The notes below the pieces were generated by a model that was not told the origin of the DNA, searched no databases, and was given only the letters and a program-made list of their open reading frames with translations. Shown here piece by piece: positions 9,901 through 16,191 of a DNA stretch of 24,167 nucleotides (position 1 is its first letter; every line of letters begins with the position of its first letter). The stretch comes from an uncultured Veillonella sp. (GTDB lineage Bacteria; Bacillota; Negativicutes; Veillonellales; Veillonellaceae), in assembly GCA_934216375.1 (NCBI GenBank), contig CAKQBP010000003.1:1-24167 (forward strand). Reading direction: 5' to 3'. A program made the translations under genes and the position numbers.

Positions 9901-10623
9901 AAAAAGGCGCGCCTTCGTATCTTTGGCGACCCACCACAAGCCTATGGCACGGGTGTGGGTGCCCTGATTGAAGGGAAAAATTGGGAGTCCTTAAGCGACA
10001 TTGCACAAGTTTACAGCAAGTGGAGTAGCTTTCACCTGCATGAGGACATTCCTCAGGATATGAGGCTATTCCAACGGCGATTAACTACGATGGATGTAAC
10101 CATTAAGAACGAAGATAATCGGGAAACGCACATTTTGAGTGCTGATGATTATTATAGTTATCACGGTGGTCTTATTGCAGCGGTACGAACTGCGAAAGGC
10201 AGTGCACCGCGCGCCTATGTGGGGGATAGCTCAGACCGCAGTCGTGTTGTGATGAGGCCTTTAGGTGACGAAATTCGCCGCGTCGTGCAAGGGGAAACGC
10301 AGAACCCTAAATTTATTCAAGCCATGATGAAACATGGCTACAAAGGGGCATCGGATATGTCGAATGTCGTATCCCATACCTTTGGTTGGGATGCTACGAG
10401 TGATGTCGTACCAGACTGGGTCTATGAAGGGTATGCTAATAAGTATGCTTTAGACAAGACAGTACAAGACTGGATGCGCAATGTAAATCCTTGGGCCTTA
10501 CAGCGCATTACAGAAACCTTGCTAGAGGCTTCTCAACGTGGCTATTGGAATGCATCGCCTGAAATATTACAGGATTTACAATCATTATTTATTTCCATGG
10601 AAGGGGTTATAGAAGGTCGTTAG
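7000..10623 (+). CDS. cobN: CobN-type large chelatase subunit (cobaltochelatase-like)
   Basis: The 1207 residues match the full length of the CobN/BchH family. Landmarks include HVGTHGSLEWLPGKGAGLS (residues 526-544), GEGIQAKRR (568-576) leading to VGHLSPP, a VEPGPGGAPSSG segment followed by DVLPTGRNFYGLDERALPT, LEVIPIDELQRPRIDVMGRISGL, and C-terminal YSYHGGLIAAV and RNVNPWALQRI. In aerobic cobalamin synthesis CobN inserts cobalt into hydrogenobyrinic acid diamide, and CobN relatives in heme-uptake operons (HmuS type) act on heme. The gene lies inside an importer operon with ChlI/ChlD partners and no other cobalamin gene, so cobalt insertion, other metal insertion and metal removal are all possible. 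Before GEG the family's usual N-[ND]-P is T565-I566-I567. The next gene starts 1 base after the stop. Confidence 0.93.
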   Translation: MSRLMYISNLGKQIQYIEKAVATYSELIQGEVDICNMKKPPLWDGDFESRLRAADVVLVTNMGVGLDSPFLERLERWLYAHHPKYWIDVVEPKKTDILYRNIDEDKRIRLESYRRTSGIMNYVRLINGAFSTKPISEWEEPDRIPWQAIMGRAGNIYETYDEFMDAEGNPDWPSIAVYFYRDEWIMGDIYYQQALFEEIYKHQYNPIIFYGQYGSNPRVGIPNMKLSMNHLFGKDVFPFDVLINTCKFSFQSLGAQTLEELKLQDVPIIQGYTIYMDEKSWAENPQGVTPLDVNLSISQPELDGVIQGGVVACQTFDECGHYVYLPVKERIAAVVQRAIKWSKLRHIPVSERKIAIVLHNYPPKNSNIGSAAGLDTPESVLRLLEQMKEEGYTIDSVPDTSADLMDIVTSHMTNDRSMLTDELLASAEGRLSSKDYKAYFETLPADTQQAMVTSWGEAPGDVFVYDDEVIIPGFSNGNLWITVQPPRGFGEDVSAIYHDPCLPPPHQYLAFYHWVRNVFQADAVIHVGTHGSLEWLPGKGAGLSASCYPEIGISSLPNIYPYWTTIIGEGIQAKRRSSACLVGHLSPPMTTAGLYDEFEELEALLDEHSHFEQEHPESVADIGEVIREKALVCHLIDEEKGTTMVVDDIITEVHEKLSDLKHMQMRNGLHILGQGPEGTDLEEFITAIIRTPQGDNASGLETLAAELGYDWSYLEQHAGEVNDDGIRNNVIIDKIWQELRAFVSNIIHKPDYKAPQSLEPLVDAIVREYIPKLGQTKNELSSISKALQGTYVEPGPGGAPSSGQVDVLPTGRNFYGLDERALPTKIAYQLGIELADQVMADYILNEQRYPETIGIILWASSNSRSHGQCLGEFLYLLGVRPKWQSNGRISGLEVIPIDELQRPRIDVMGRISGLIRDMMPTAISWLDKAVEMVAELEESLEDNYVKKHIHDDVDWLVEQGEDPMLATKKARLRIFGDPPQAYGTGVGALIEGKNWESLSDIAQVYSKWSSFHLHEDIPQDMRLFQRRLTTMDVTIKNEDNRETHILSADDYYSYHGGLIAAVRTAKGSAPRAYVGDSSDRSRVVMRPLGDEIRRVVQGETQNPKFIQAMMKHGYKGASDMSNVVSHTFGWDATSDVVPDWVYEGYANKYALDKTVQDWMRNVNPWALQRITETLLEASQRGYWNASPEILQDLQSLFISMEGVIEGR

Positions 10624-10624
10624 C

Positions 10625-11536
10625 ATGAAACAAAGAATTTCTATCATATGTACCATAGTAATGATGGTACTTTTAGTGGTCGGCTGTGGTCCTACGCAGA
10701 CGGGGACAACGGGCACGACACATCAAGTTACGGATGGCACTGGTGTAACTGTTACGGTGCCTAGTGAGCCGAAGCGAATCGTCCCTATTGCTGCCAGTAC
10801 AGAGGATATCGTGTTATCTTTGGTTGATCCGAGCCGAGTGGCAGCTGTTGGCACGGTACCTAACAATGTGCCTGACGAGTCTACCAAGGTTGAGAAACAT
10901 GTGAAAGCAACTGCTGAATCCATGCTATCTGTACAACCTGATTTAGTGTTAGTTCCAAACTGGATGTCTCCAGATGCGATTGGGGAAATGCGAAATATGC
11001 AAATTCCTGTTTACGTCTATAAGACTCCGACTACGGTAGAGGAAGCAAAAGCAGTTATCCATGAAATTGCTGGACTTTTACATGCTTCTGATGAAAAGAT
11101 GATCGCTAGCATGGATGCAGATTTGAAAACCGTTGAAGAAATAGCGAATAAACATACCGGTGAGCGCCCTGTAGTGGCATTTTATACGCAATTTGGTTTA
11201 ACCGGCGGCAAGGGATCAACCTTTGATGATATGACTAAATATCTGAAGGTTACCAACGCGGCTGCGCAACTAGGTTTGGGACCCTTTGATAATGGGACGA
11301 GAGAGGATTTAATTAAAGCGAATCCAGACATTATCATCATCCCATCGGTGGCCTATACTTCGGATGGTACTACGCCGGCAATGGCAGAACAGCTCTATTC
11401 TGACCCTGCTTTGCAAGGGGTTAAGGCCATCGCCAATCGTCGTGTGTTCCTCGTAGATTCCTCGCAGGTCATGAGTTATTCCCAATTTATGACACGGGCA
11501 ATGGTTTCTATGGCACAAAATATATATAGTATGTAA
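10625..11536 (+). CDS. Second periplasmic substrate-binding lipoprotein (BtuF/FepB-like)
   Basis: This 303-residue protein has a lipoprotein signal ending in V18-V19-G20-C21. The mature part shows the same cluster A binding-protein landmarks as the lipoprotein at 1136: PSEPKRIVPIAAS, VQPDLVLVPN, GSTFDDM and ANPDIIIIPS. The two proteins are clearly related but diverged, which suggests an old duplication with a change of ligand or partner. The ATG is 1 base after the cobN stop and depends on an AGAAGG-type site within the end of cobN, so translation is coupled. No second permease/ATPase pair is nearby, so it may share the 2082/3119 transporter or serve the receptor encoded immediately downstream. 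The ligand is unknown. Confidence 0.9.
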   Translation: MKQRISIICTIVMMVLLVVGCGPTQTGTTGTTHQVTDGTGVTVTVPSEPKRIVPIAASTEDIVLSLVDPSRVAAVGTVPNNVPDESTKVEKHVKATAESMLSVQPDLVLVPNWMSPDAIGEMRNMQIPVYVYKTPTTVEEAKAVIHEIAGLLHASDEKMIASMDADLKTVEEIANKHTGERPVVAFYTQFGLTGGKGSTFDDMTKYLKVTNAAAQLGLGPFDNGTREDLIKANPDIIIIPSVAYTSDGTTPAMAEQLYSDPALQGVKAIANRRVFLVDSSQVMSYSQFMTRAMVSMAQNIYSM

Positions 11537-11556
11537 ATGTATGTGTGGAGGTTTTT

Positions 11557-13425
11557 ATGAAAGTATCAAGAATGCAACGATTATCCATGTACGTAGGGTT
11601 AGCTCTCGTATTTGGTAGCACATTGAGTGCTTCTAATGTATTAGCTGTTGAAGCTGGTGATGCGAAAGAAGCGCATACCATTGTTGTTACCGCAACTCGT
11701 AGTGAACAACAGCTTTCAGAAGTGCCAGCTAGTGTAGGCGTAGTAACAGGTGACGATATTCGTGAGCGCCATGCTACGAATATGAACGAAGCCTTGAACA
11801 TCGTACCGGGCGTAGATATTAATACGTACGGTGGTGGCGTAGGTTACACGAACTCCAATGCATTCCGCATCAATGGGTCTGACCAAGTATTATACTTGGT
11901 AGACGGCATCAATATGGGCGCAGCTGGTGTAAACCCGCCGATGACTATTTTAAAAGATATGTCTAGCATTGATCGCATTGAAGTTCAACGTGGTGCAGGC
12001 TCTACATTGTATGGTTCCGGTGCGATCGGTGGTGTAGTAAACGTAATTACTGCAAAACCTGAGCAAGGTGTACAAACTAAACTTCGTGTGATGGGCGGTA
12101 GCAATGATTTAGAGCAATACGCAATTACCAACGAAGGTAGCAAAAAAGATTGGTATTGGCGTGTAGGCGTACAAAAAGATATCATTGGTTCCTACAAAGA
12201 TGGTCATGGTGTGCGCATTCCTCAACATGGCAACAGCCACACTGCATCTTTCATGGTGGGCAATAAAATCAATGATAAGAACGATGTAAAAATAGCTTAC
12301 GACACATATCGTGGTGATGTAATGTACTCCGACCATTTGGGTGCTCTCAATCACATTCGTTATGGTAATGAAGCAAATGACTCCTTGCGTGCGATTTGGA
12401 ACAACAAAATCAGCAATCGTTGGAGTCATCAATTATACTTGATGAACAATCATTATAAAACAACATATGATGGGTATTTAACGGATGTGAAGACTCGTGG
12501 TATTGGTGATCAAGTTACGTATAAAGCAAAAGACCATACTGTAGTAGGCGGCTTTGACTGGCGTCAAGATAAAGTGGTTAACATGGGCGGCGTGAAGCTT
12601 ACGAATACATCTTATTTTGTTCAAGATGAATGGAGATTTGCTCCTAAGTGGACTGTAACGCCTGGTATCCGCGTTGACCACCATTCCTCTTTCGGTACTC
12701 ATACATCTCCATCCATCAGCCTCGGCTATGATGTAAATGAGAAGACAAATGTGTATGCTGCGTATAAAGAGTACTTCTTGGCACCTACACCATACCAATT
12801 ATTTGATGGTTTCAATGGCAACCGCAATTTGAAACCGGAAACAGGTCATGAATTTGATTTAGGTGTACACCACAAATTCGGTAAAACATGGAATAGTAAT
12901 CTTAGCTTCTTCAGCCGTAGTACGAAGGATAAAATCGGTTGGGTTATGACTGATCCGGCAAATTTCACAGGTCAATATCGCAATTTTGACACTGAAAAAG
13001 CTCGTGGCATCAATGCGGATGTGCGTAAACAATTGACGAACCACTTGTCCGCACGCCTTGGCTATACGTATACTCATATTGATGCGACACCAACTCGCAA
13101 AGCAAATCGCGATGGGTATGTGCCAAAACATGCTGTTAATGCAGGCCTTGATTACAACGATGCTAAATGGGATGCTCATTTGGATATTCGCGGTATCATC
13201 AACCGTCCTGGCCCTGCAGATAATGTATTCCCACGTAAAACGTACTGGTTGGCGGATATCAGCGCTAACTATCGTGTACGCGAAAATGTTACTATATTTG
13301 GTCGTATCAATAATATCTTTGATACATACTATGCAGAACAATCTAGCGTTCGTTGGGGCAACCCTGGTGACTGGTGGCCAGGTCAAGGTCGCAACTTCCG
13401 TCTAGGAGTAGAAGTGACTATCTAA
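11557..13425 (+). CDS. TonB-dependent outer-membrane receptor, complete
   Basis: The ATG at 11557 is chosen because TGGAGG (11546-11551) sits 5 bases upstream; an in-frame GTG at 11545 would lie on that site and is less likely. The 622-residue product has a signal peptide (likely cut after A30, VLA), a TonB box TIVVTATR (residues 41-48), and a plug domain with PGVDINTYGGG, FRINGSDQVLYLVDGIN and the typical IDRIEVQRGAGSTLYGSGAIGGVVNVIT region. A 22-strand-type barrel follows, including NLKPETGHEFDLGVHHKF and, near the end, INNIFDTYYAE. It belongs to the heme/corrinoid/siderophore receptor group. It follows the second lipoprotein by 20 bases and appears to be the last gene of the operon. The exact substrate is unresolved. 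Confidence 0.95.
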   Translation: MKVSRMQRLSMYVGLALVFGSTLSASNVLAVEAGDAKEAHTIVVTATRSEQQLSEVPASVGVVTGDDIRERHATNMNEALNIVPGVDINTYGGGVGYTNSNAFRINGSDQVLYLVDGINMGAAGVNPPMTILKDMSSIDRIEVQRGAGSTLYGSGAIGGVVNVITAKPEQGVQTKLRVMGGSNDLEQYAITNEGSKKDWYWRVGVQKDIIGSYKDGHGVRIPQHGNSHTASFMVGNKINDKNDVKIAYDTYRGDVMYSDHLGALNHIRYGNEANDSLRAIWNNKISNRWSHQLYLMNNHYKTTYDGYLTDVKTRGIGDQVTYKAKDHTVVGGFDWRQDKVVNMGGVKLTNTSYFVQDEWRFAPKWTVTPGIRVDHHSSFGTHTSPSISLGYDVNEKTNVYAAYKEYFLAPTPYQLFDGFNGNRNLKPETGHEFDLGVHHKFGKTWNSNLSFFSRSTKDKIGWVMTDPANFTGQYRNFDTEKARGINADVRKQLTNHLSARLGYTYTHIDATPTRKANRDGYVPKHAVNAGLDYNDAKWDAHLDIRGIINRPGPADNVFPRKTYWLADISANYRVRENVTIFGRINNIFDTYYAEQSSVRWGNPGDWWPGQGRNFRLGVEVTI

Positions 13426-13472
13426 TAGATATAACTACTGCAATGGCTAATAGATATAACTGCTGTAATCGT
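13423..13472 (+). repeat. Two 25-base tandem repeats overlapping the receptor stop codon
   Basis: Unit 1 (13423-13447) begins with the receptor's TAA stop and unit 2 (13448-13472) follows directly. Both begin TAATAGATATAACT and differ at 4 of 25 positions. This looks like a recent local duplication of the 3' untranslated region. Confidence 0.75.
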
Positions 13473-13481
13473 TCGATTATA

Positions 13482-13529
13482 AAGCTATACTAATAATTGA
13501 CAATTACAACATAGTTATTTGTATAGCTT
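13482..13529 (+). repeat. Imperfect hairpin upstream of the operon terminator
   Basis: AAGCTATAC (13482-13490) pairs with GTATAGCTT (13521-13529), and after one mismatch AATAA pairs with TTATT inside. There is no U-tract. It could protect the 3' end of the receptor mRNA or be an operator; its function is not shown. Confidence 0.4.
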
Positions 13530-13551
13530 CAAAATGTAATCTATATCATGG

Positions 13552-13586
13552 TGAAAGAGCCTCTCGTTAGGCTCTTTCATTTTTAT
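13552..13586 (+). terminator. Rho-independent terminator of the importer/chelatase operon
   Basis: A 10-base perfect stem, TGAAAGAGCC (13552-13561) with GGCTCTTTCA (13570-13579), encloses an 8-base loop and is followed by TTTTTATT. It lies about 130 bases after the receptor stop and should end the long upstream transcript. The 436-base gap 13426-13861 otherwise holds the tandem repeat, the hairpin, AT-rich promoter-like sequence and a leader hairpin; no gene is seen in it. Confidence 0.85.
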
Positions 13587-13685
13587 TATAATTTTTGATG
13601 ATATATTGAGACCGCACTAAGAACCATGAGAGTTATTTTCAATAACCGATAAATTGGGTATAGGTAAATAAGTATATGTTATAAA

Positions 13686-13718
13686 ACTATAGATTTTCTA
13701 TAGTAAAAGCTCTATAAT
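13686..13718 (+). promoter_or_regulatory. Candidate promoter and operator upstream of the aminotransferase
   Basis: A consensus -10 box TATAAT lies at 13713-13718. Just upstream ACTATAG (13686-13692) and CTATAGT (13698-13704) form a perfect 7-base inverted repeat with a 5-base spacer, placed where a -35 box would be. The -35 itself is weak (TAGATT at 13690-13695, 17-base spacing), so activation by a bound protein is possible. Initiation here would give a leader of roughly 140 bases. Confidence 0.35.
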
Positions 13719-13811
13719 ATTATGTATCTATCTATAGGTATTCATAGTTTATGTTTTGTGATGTAAACGTATATTTGCTTGTATAGTAAGTGTTTTGTTA
13801 CTTTCACAGTT

Positions 13812-13843
13812 ATCAAAACCTTCCCATGGAGAAGGTTGATTTT
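13812..13843 (+). promoter_or_regulatory. Terminator-like leader hairpin (possible attenuator)
   Basis: AACCTTC (13817-13823) pairs with GAAGGTT (13831-13837) around the loop CCATGGA. The stem extends through ATC/GAT with a small A bulge and is followed at once by five T residues. It ends about 20 bases before the aminotransferase ATG, just ahead of its AGAGGAG ribosome binding site, so it could attenuate transcription or hinder ribosome binding. No T-box or other known riboswitch core was recognised in the leader. Confidence 0.45.
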
Positions 13844-13861
13844 TAGAGGAGTTGGATCGAA

Positions 13862-15184
13862 ATGAAACAACCAGAATTATCGCCGTATATGATGGCTCGC
13901 AAGCCGTCTGGCATTCGCCTAGGACAAATTAAATTCTTGGAACGTAAGAACCCACCTATCTTGGTGAATGGTTCTATTGGCAATGTAATGCGTCCTATGC
14001 ATCCCGCCATGCAGCGTAGGTTGTTTGATTTGGGTGGTGTTAATAGTCCGTTCCACAATGGCATTGTGCCATATGTACCAACTACGGGCACTGATGAATG
14101 CCGTGAAGCATTTCTACATATTTTGCGCAGTCAAGGTTTTGATACGACAGGCCTTGATGTACTCGTGACAGATGGTGCATCCATGGCGATGGAAATTATC
14201 ATGCTCGGCGTATGTGGTGGTGCCGGCGAAGAGGAACGCCCTCTCTTGATGTTCAATCCTTCTTATACAAATTATGATGCAGTAGGTCTTCGCATAGGCC
14301 GTAAAACCGTAACAGTAGAACGGGAGCTCAATGAAAATGGTGAGTTCGAATTGCCGTCCGTAGAGACTGTAGAGAAGCGCATTATCGACACCAAACCTGG
14401 TGCGTTGCTTATCATTCCTTATGACAATCCTACTGGTCAATTATTTAGCAAAGAAACGCTTATTGAATATACTAAATTGTGCGTTAAACATAATTTATGG
14501 ATCATCTCTGACGAAGCGTACCGTGAATTGGCTTATGAAAAAGGGAAAGAAACATCTAGTATTTGGGCCTTAACCGATAAAGATGTGCCTGGCATCGAAG
14601 GTCGCCGTATTAGCCTTGAAACAGCTAGTAAGGTTTGGAATGCGTGTGGACTTCGCATTGGAGCCATCATTACAGATAATAAATTATGTTATGAAAAATC
14701 TGTTGCGGAATATACGGCAAATCTTAGCGCTAATACATTGGGCCAATATATTTTTGGTGCTTTGAAACATGAGTCCTATGCGCAATTGCACAACTGGTAT
14801 GAGCAACAACGCGACTACTATCGTCAAATGATCTTTGAACTCCACAAAGGTTTTAAAGAGGCAGAACCGGACTTTATCGTGTCTCGCCCTGAAGCGTCTA
14901 TTTACTTTGTAATCGACGTGAGAAAGGTTGCAAAACCTGGCTTTGATGGTGTAGAATTTGCTTCTTGGTGTGCCGAACACGGTGCAGTAAGCCTTGATGA
15001 CGGCAAGGAATATACACTTCTCATGGCACCGCTCAATGGCTTCTATAGCGGTAAAAATGACAATGATAACCCTGGTAAAACACAATTGCGTGTGTCTTTC
15101 TGTGAAAACCCAGAGCTATTGCGATTGGCTCCTGAATTATTATCTAAACTATTCAGAGCTTATGAAGCACAACGAAATGTATAA
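13862..15184 (+). CDS. PLP-dependent class I/II aminotransferase
   Basis: This 440-residue protein has the fold-type I aminotransferase landmarks: a glycine-containing cofactor-binding stretch VTDGASMAMEIIML, N189-P190-T191-G192 in YDNPTGQLF, SDEAYREL with D217 and Y220, and the Schiff-base lysine K257 in ETASKVWNACGLRIG. A substrate-binding arginine is likely in the C-terminal LRVSFCENPE segment. It should transfer amino groups between an amino acid, probably aspartate-like or aromatic, and a 2-oxo acid in the cytoplasm. AGAGGAG precedes the ATG. The gene stands alone, with a terminator-like hairpin before it and a terminator after it. The specific amino acid substrate cannot be assigned from sequence alone. 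Confidence 0.9.
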   Translation: MKQPELSPYMMARKPSGIRLGQIKFLERKNPPILVNGSIGNVMRPMHPAMQRRLFDLGGVNSPFHNGIVPYVPTTGTDECREAFLHILRSQGFDTTGLDVLVTDGASMAMEIIMLGVCGGAGEEERPLLMFNPSYTNYDAVGLRIGRKTVTVERELNENGEFELPSVETVEKRIIDTKPGALLIIPYDNPTGQLFSKETLIEYTKLCVKHNLWIISDEAYRELAYEKGKETSSIWALTDKDVPGIEGRRISLETASKVWNACGLRIGAIITDNKLCYEKSVAEYTANLSANTLGQYIFGALKHESYAQLHNWYEQQRDYYRQMIFELHKGFKEAEPDFIVSRPEASIYFVIDVRKVAKPGFDGVEFASWCAEHGAVSLDDGKEYTLLMAPLNGFYSGKNDNDNPGKTQLRVSFCENPELLRLAPELLSKLFRAYEAQRNV

Positions 15185-15188
15185 AAGT

Positions 15189-15225
15189 AAAGAGTGCCCT
15201 CCCAAATGGGAAGGCACTCTTTTTA
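15189..15225 (+). terminator. Rho-independent terminator after the aminotransferase
   Basis: AAAGAGTGCC (15189-15198) pairs with GGCACTCTTT (15213-15222), with inner CCC/GGG pairing, and the right arm runs into a short T-tract. It begins 4 bases after the aminotransferase stop. Confidence 0.85.
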
Positions 15226-15270
15226 CGTTATGAGTTGTATATATACTATAAGTGGTATAGTATCACATAA

Positions 15271-15312
15271 AAAAGAGCTATAATTTTGAATATTATAGCT
15301 CTTTTCGTTTTT
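15271..15312. terminator. Bidirectional terminator between convergent genes
   Basis: A 14-base perfect stem, AAAAGAGCTATAAT (15271-15284) with ATTATAGCTCTTTT (15292-15305), has a 7-base loop. T-rich sequence follows on the + strand, and a run of A before it gives a U-tract on the - strand. It lies between the convergent aminotransferase and regulator genes and can serve both, chiefly the - strand gene ending at 15342. Confidence 0.85.
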
Positions 15313-15341
15313 CCCTAGATATGGTAAGTAGGGAAGGGCTT

Positions 15342-15803
15342 TTATTTACTTTCTTCATCATGCTGCGGTCCCTTAGTACGTATTTCGACTGCCAGTTGCT
15401 CGCTAGGTATGGAGCTTTCATCAATTGATGGATATGATGTATCTTCTAAGATAACCGTTTCTAATAATTTGTCAATTTTGTCAGACTGTATGGATACTTC
15501 TTTGTTGTACCATTCGCCAAATTCGTGAACAACCTTTTCGTTGCGACGAAAATAGGTATATTGGTCGATTTTGCGCGATTCCACAAGTTCAGCATTCTCT
15601 AAGATGCTCATAAATGTAGAAATAGAAGATTGCGATACACCGCAGCGCTTTTGGATACTCTTAACGCTCACACTATGAGGGAAATCGATAAGAGTGTTAG
15701 AGTGTACTTGTACACCGAATTCTTTCTCTGGGTGTTTTAGCCACAATATAATATCTAACCGATGCGGATTTGATAATGCTTTCAAGATTTTTAACGGGTC
15801 CAT
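15342..15803 (-). CDS. ArsR-like winged-helix transcriptional regulator
   Basis: This 153-residue protein begins DPLKILKALSNPHRLDIILWL, the classic first helices of the ArsR/SmtB family. A helix-turn-helix follows at about residues 46-71 (VKSIQKRCGVSQSSISTFMS) and a wing at about 74-88. The roughly 65 residues after the wing are longer than in minimal ArsR proteins and have no obvious metal-binding cysteine cluster; the only cysteine seen is C54 in the HTH. GAGGAGG lies just before the ATG on the - strand. It is divergent from the fixCXAB operon, and an inverted repeat in the shared region makes it a candidate regulator of that operon and of itself. The signal is unknown. Confidence 0.85.
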   Translation of the reverse strand: MDPLKILKALSNPHRLDIILWLKHPEKEFGVQVHSNTLIDFPHSVSVKSIQKRCGVSQSSISTFMSILENAELVESRKIDQYTYFRRNEKVVHEFGEWYNKEVSIQSDKIDKLLETVILEDTSYPSIDESSIPSEQLAVEIRTKGPQHDEESK

Positions 15804-15950
15804 AGGGCCTCCTCTTAATTAAAAAATAACGAGTTCCTAACCTTGACCGTGGACTTGCATTATGCGGTCGTATTATACGCGTCTTGCTCCGTATAGGGTT
15901 TTTGCTACCTTTATCATACGCTACTTTTACTATGAAAGCTAGACTTACTT

Positions 15951-15978
15951 ATAAAATTCACGAATTGATGAATTTTAT
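15951..15978. promoter_or_regulatory. Candidate operator: 10-base perfect inverted repeat in the divergent region
   Basis: ATAAAATTCA (15951-15960) and TGAATTTTAT (15969-15978) are exact reverse complements separated by 8 bases. No U-tract follows, so an operator is more likely than a terminator. It lies between the winged-helix regulator gene and fixC and touches a possible fixC promoter -35 box, which is the expected place for a repressor site. The rest of the 388-base gap 15804-16191 is AT-rich with no gene seen. Confidence 0.5.
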
Positions 15979-16006
15979 TGCACTCATCTAGAAGGAAAAG
16001 TATACA
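15978..16006 (+). promoter_or_regulatory. Possible promoter for the fixCXAB operon
   Basis: TTGCAC (15978-15983) and TATACA (16001-16006) are 17 bases apart. Both are imperfect, but their spacing and overlap with the inverted repeat fit a regulated promoter. Another TATAAT at 16053-16058 lacks a good -35. Confidence 0.3.
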
Positions 16007-16191
16007 TTAGTATTAATATATAATGAGTATATATACAACATATATAGACTATTATAATATATTTCTGAAAAATATAGAATATATTCATCTTTCTGTGATA
16101 ATTTTTAAAGGTATTTTGGTTCTAAATAGAGAAATATATATACTATATGAACTTATGTAAGTCTAAGCTTTCATTTAAAGGAGCTGAGTAT

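Noticed and set aside
11545..11556. GTG at 11545 as the start of the second TonB receptor
   Set aside because: It overlaps the TGGAGG ribosome binding site that serves the ATG at 11557, and the ATG gives a proper signal peptide.
12859..13386. 175-codon open frame on the - strand inside the second TonB receptor
   Set aside because: It is antisense to an unambiguous receptor gene, has no ribosome binding site or recognisable domain, and its composition is that of a shadow frame.
13590..13861. T-box leader for the aminotransferase
   Set aside because: No T-box sequence, specifier loop or antiterminator bulge was found, only one terminator-like hairpin.
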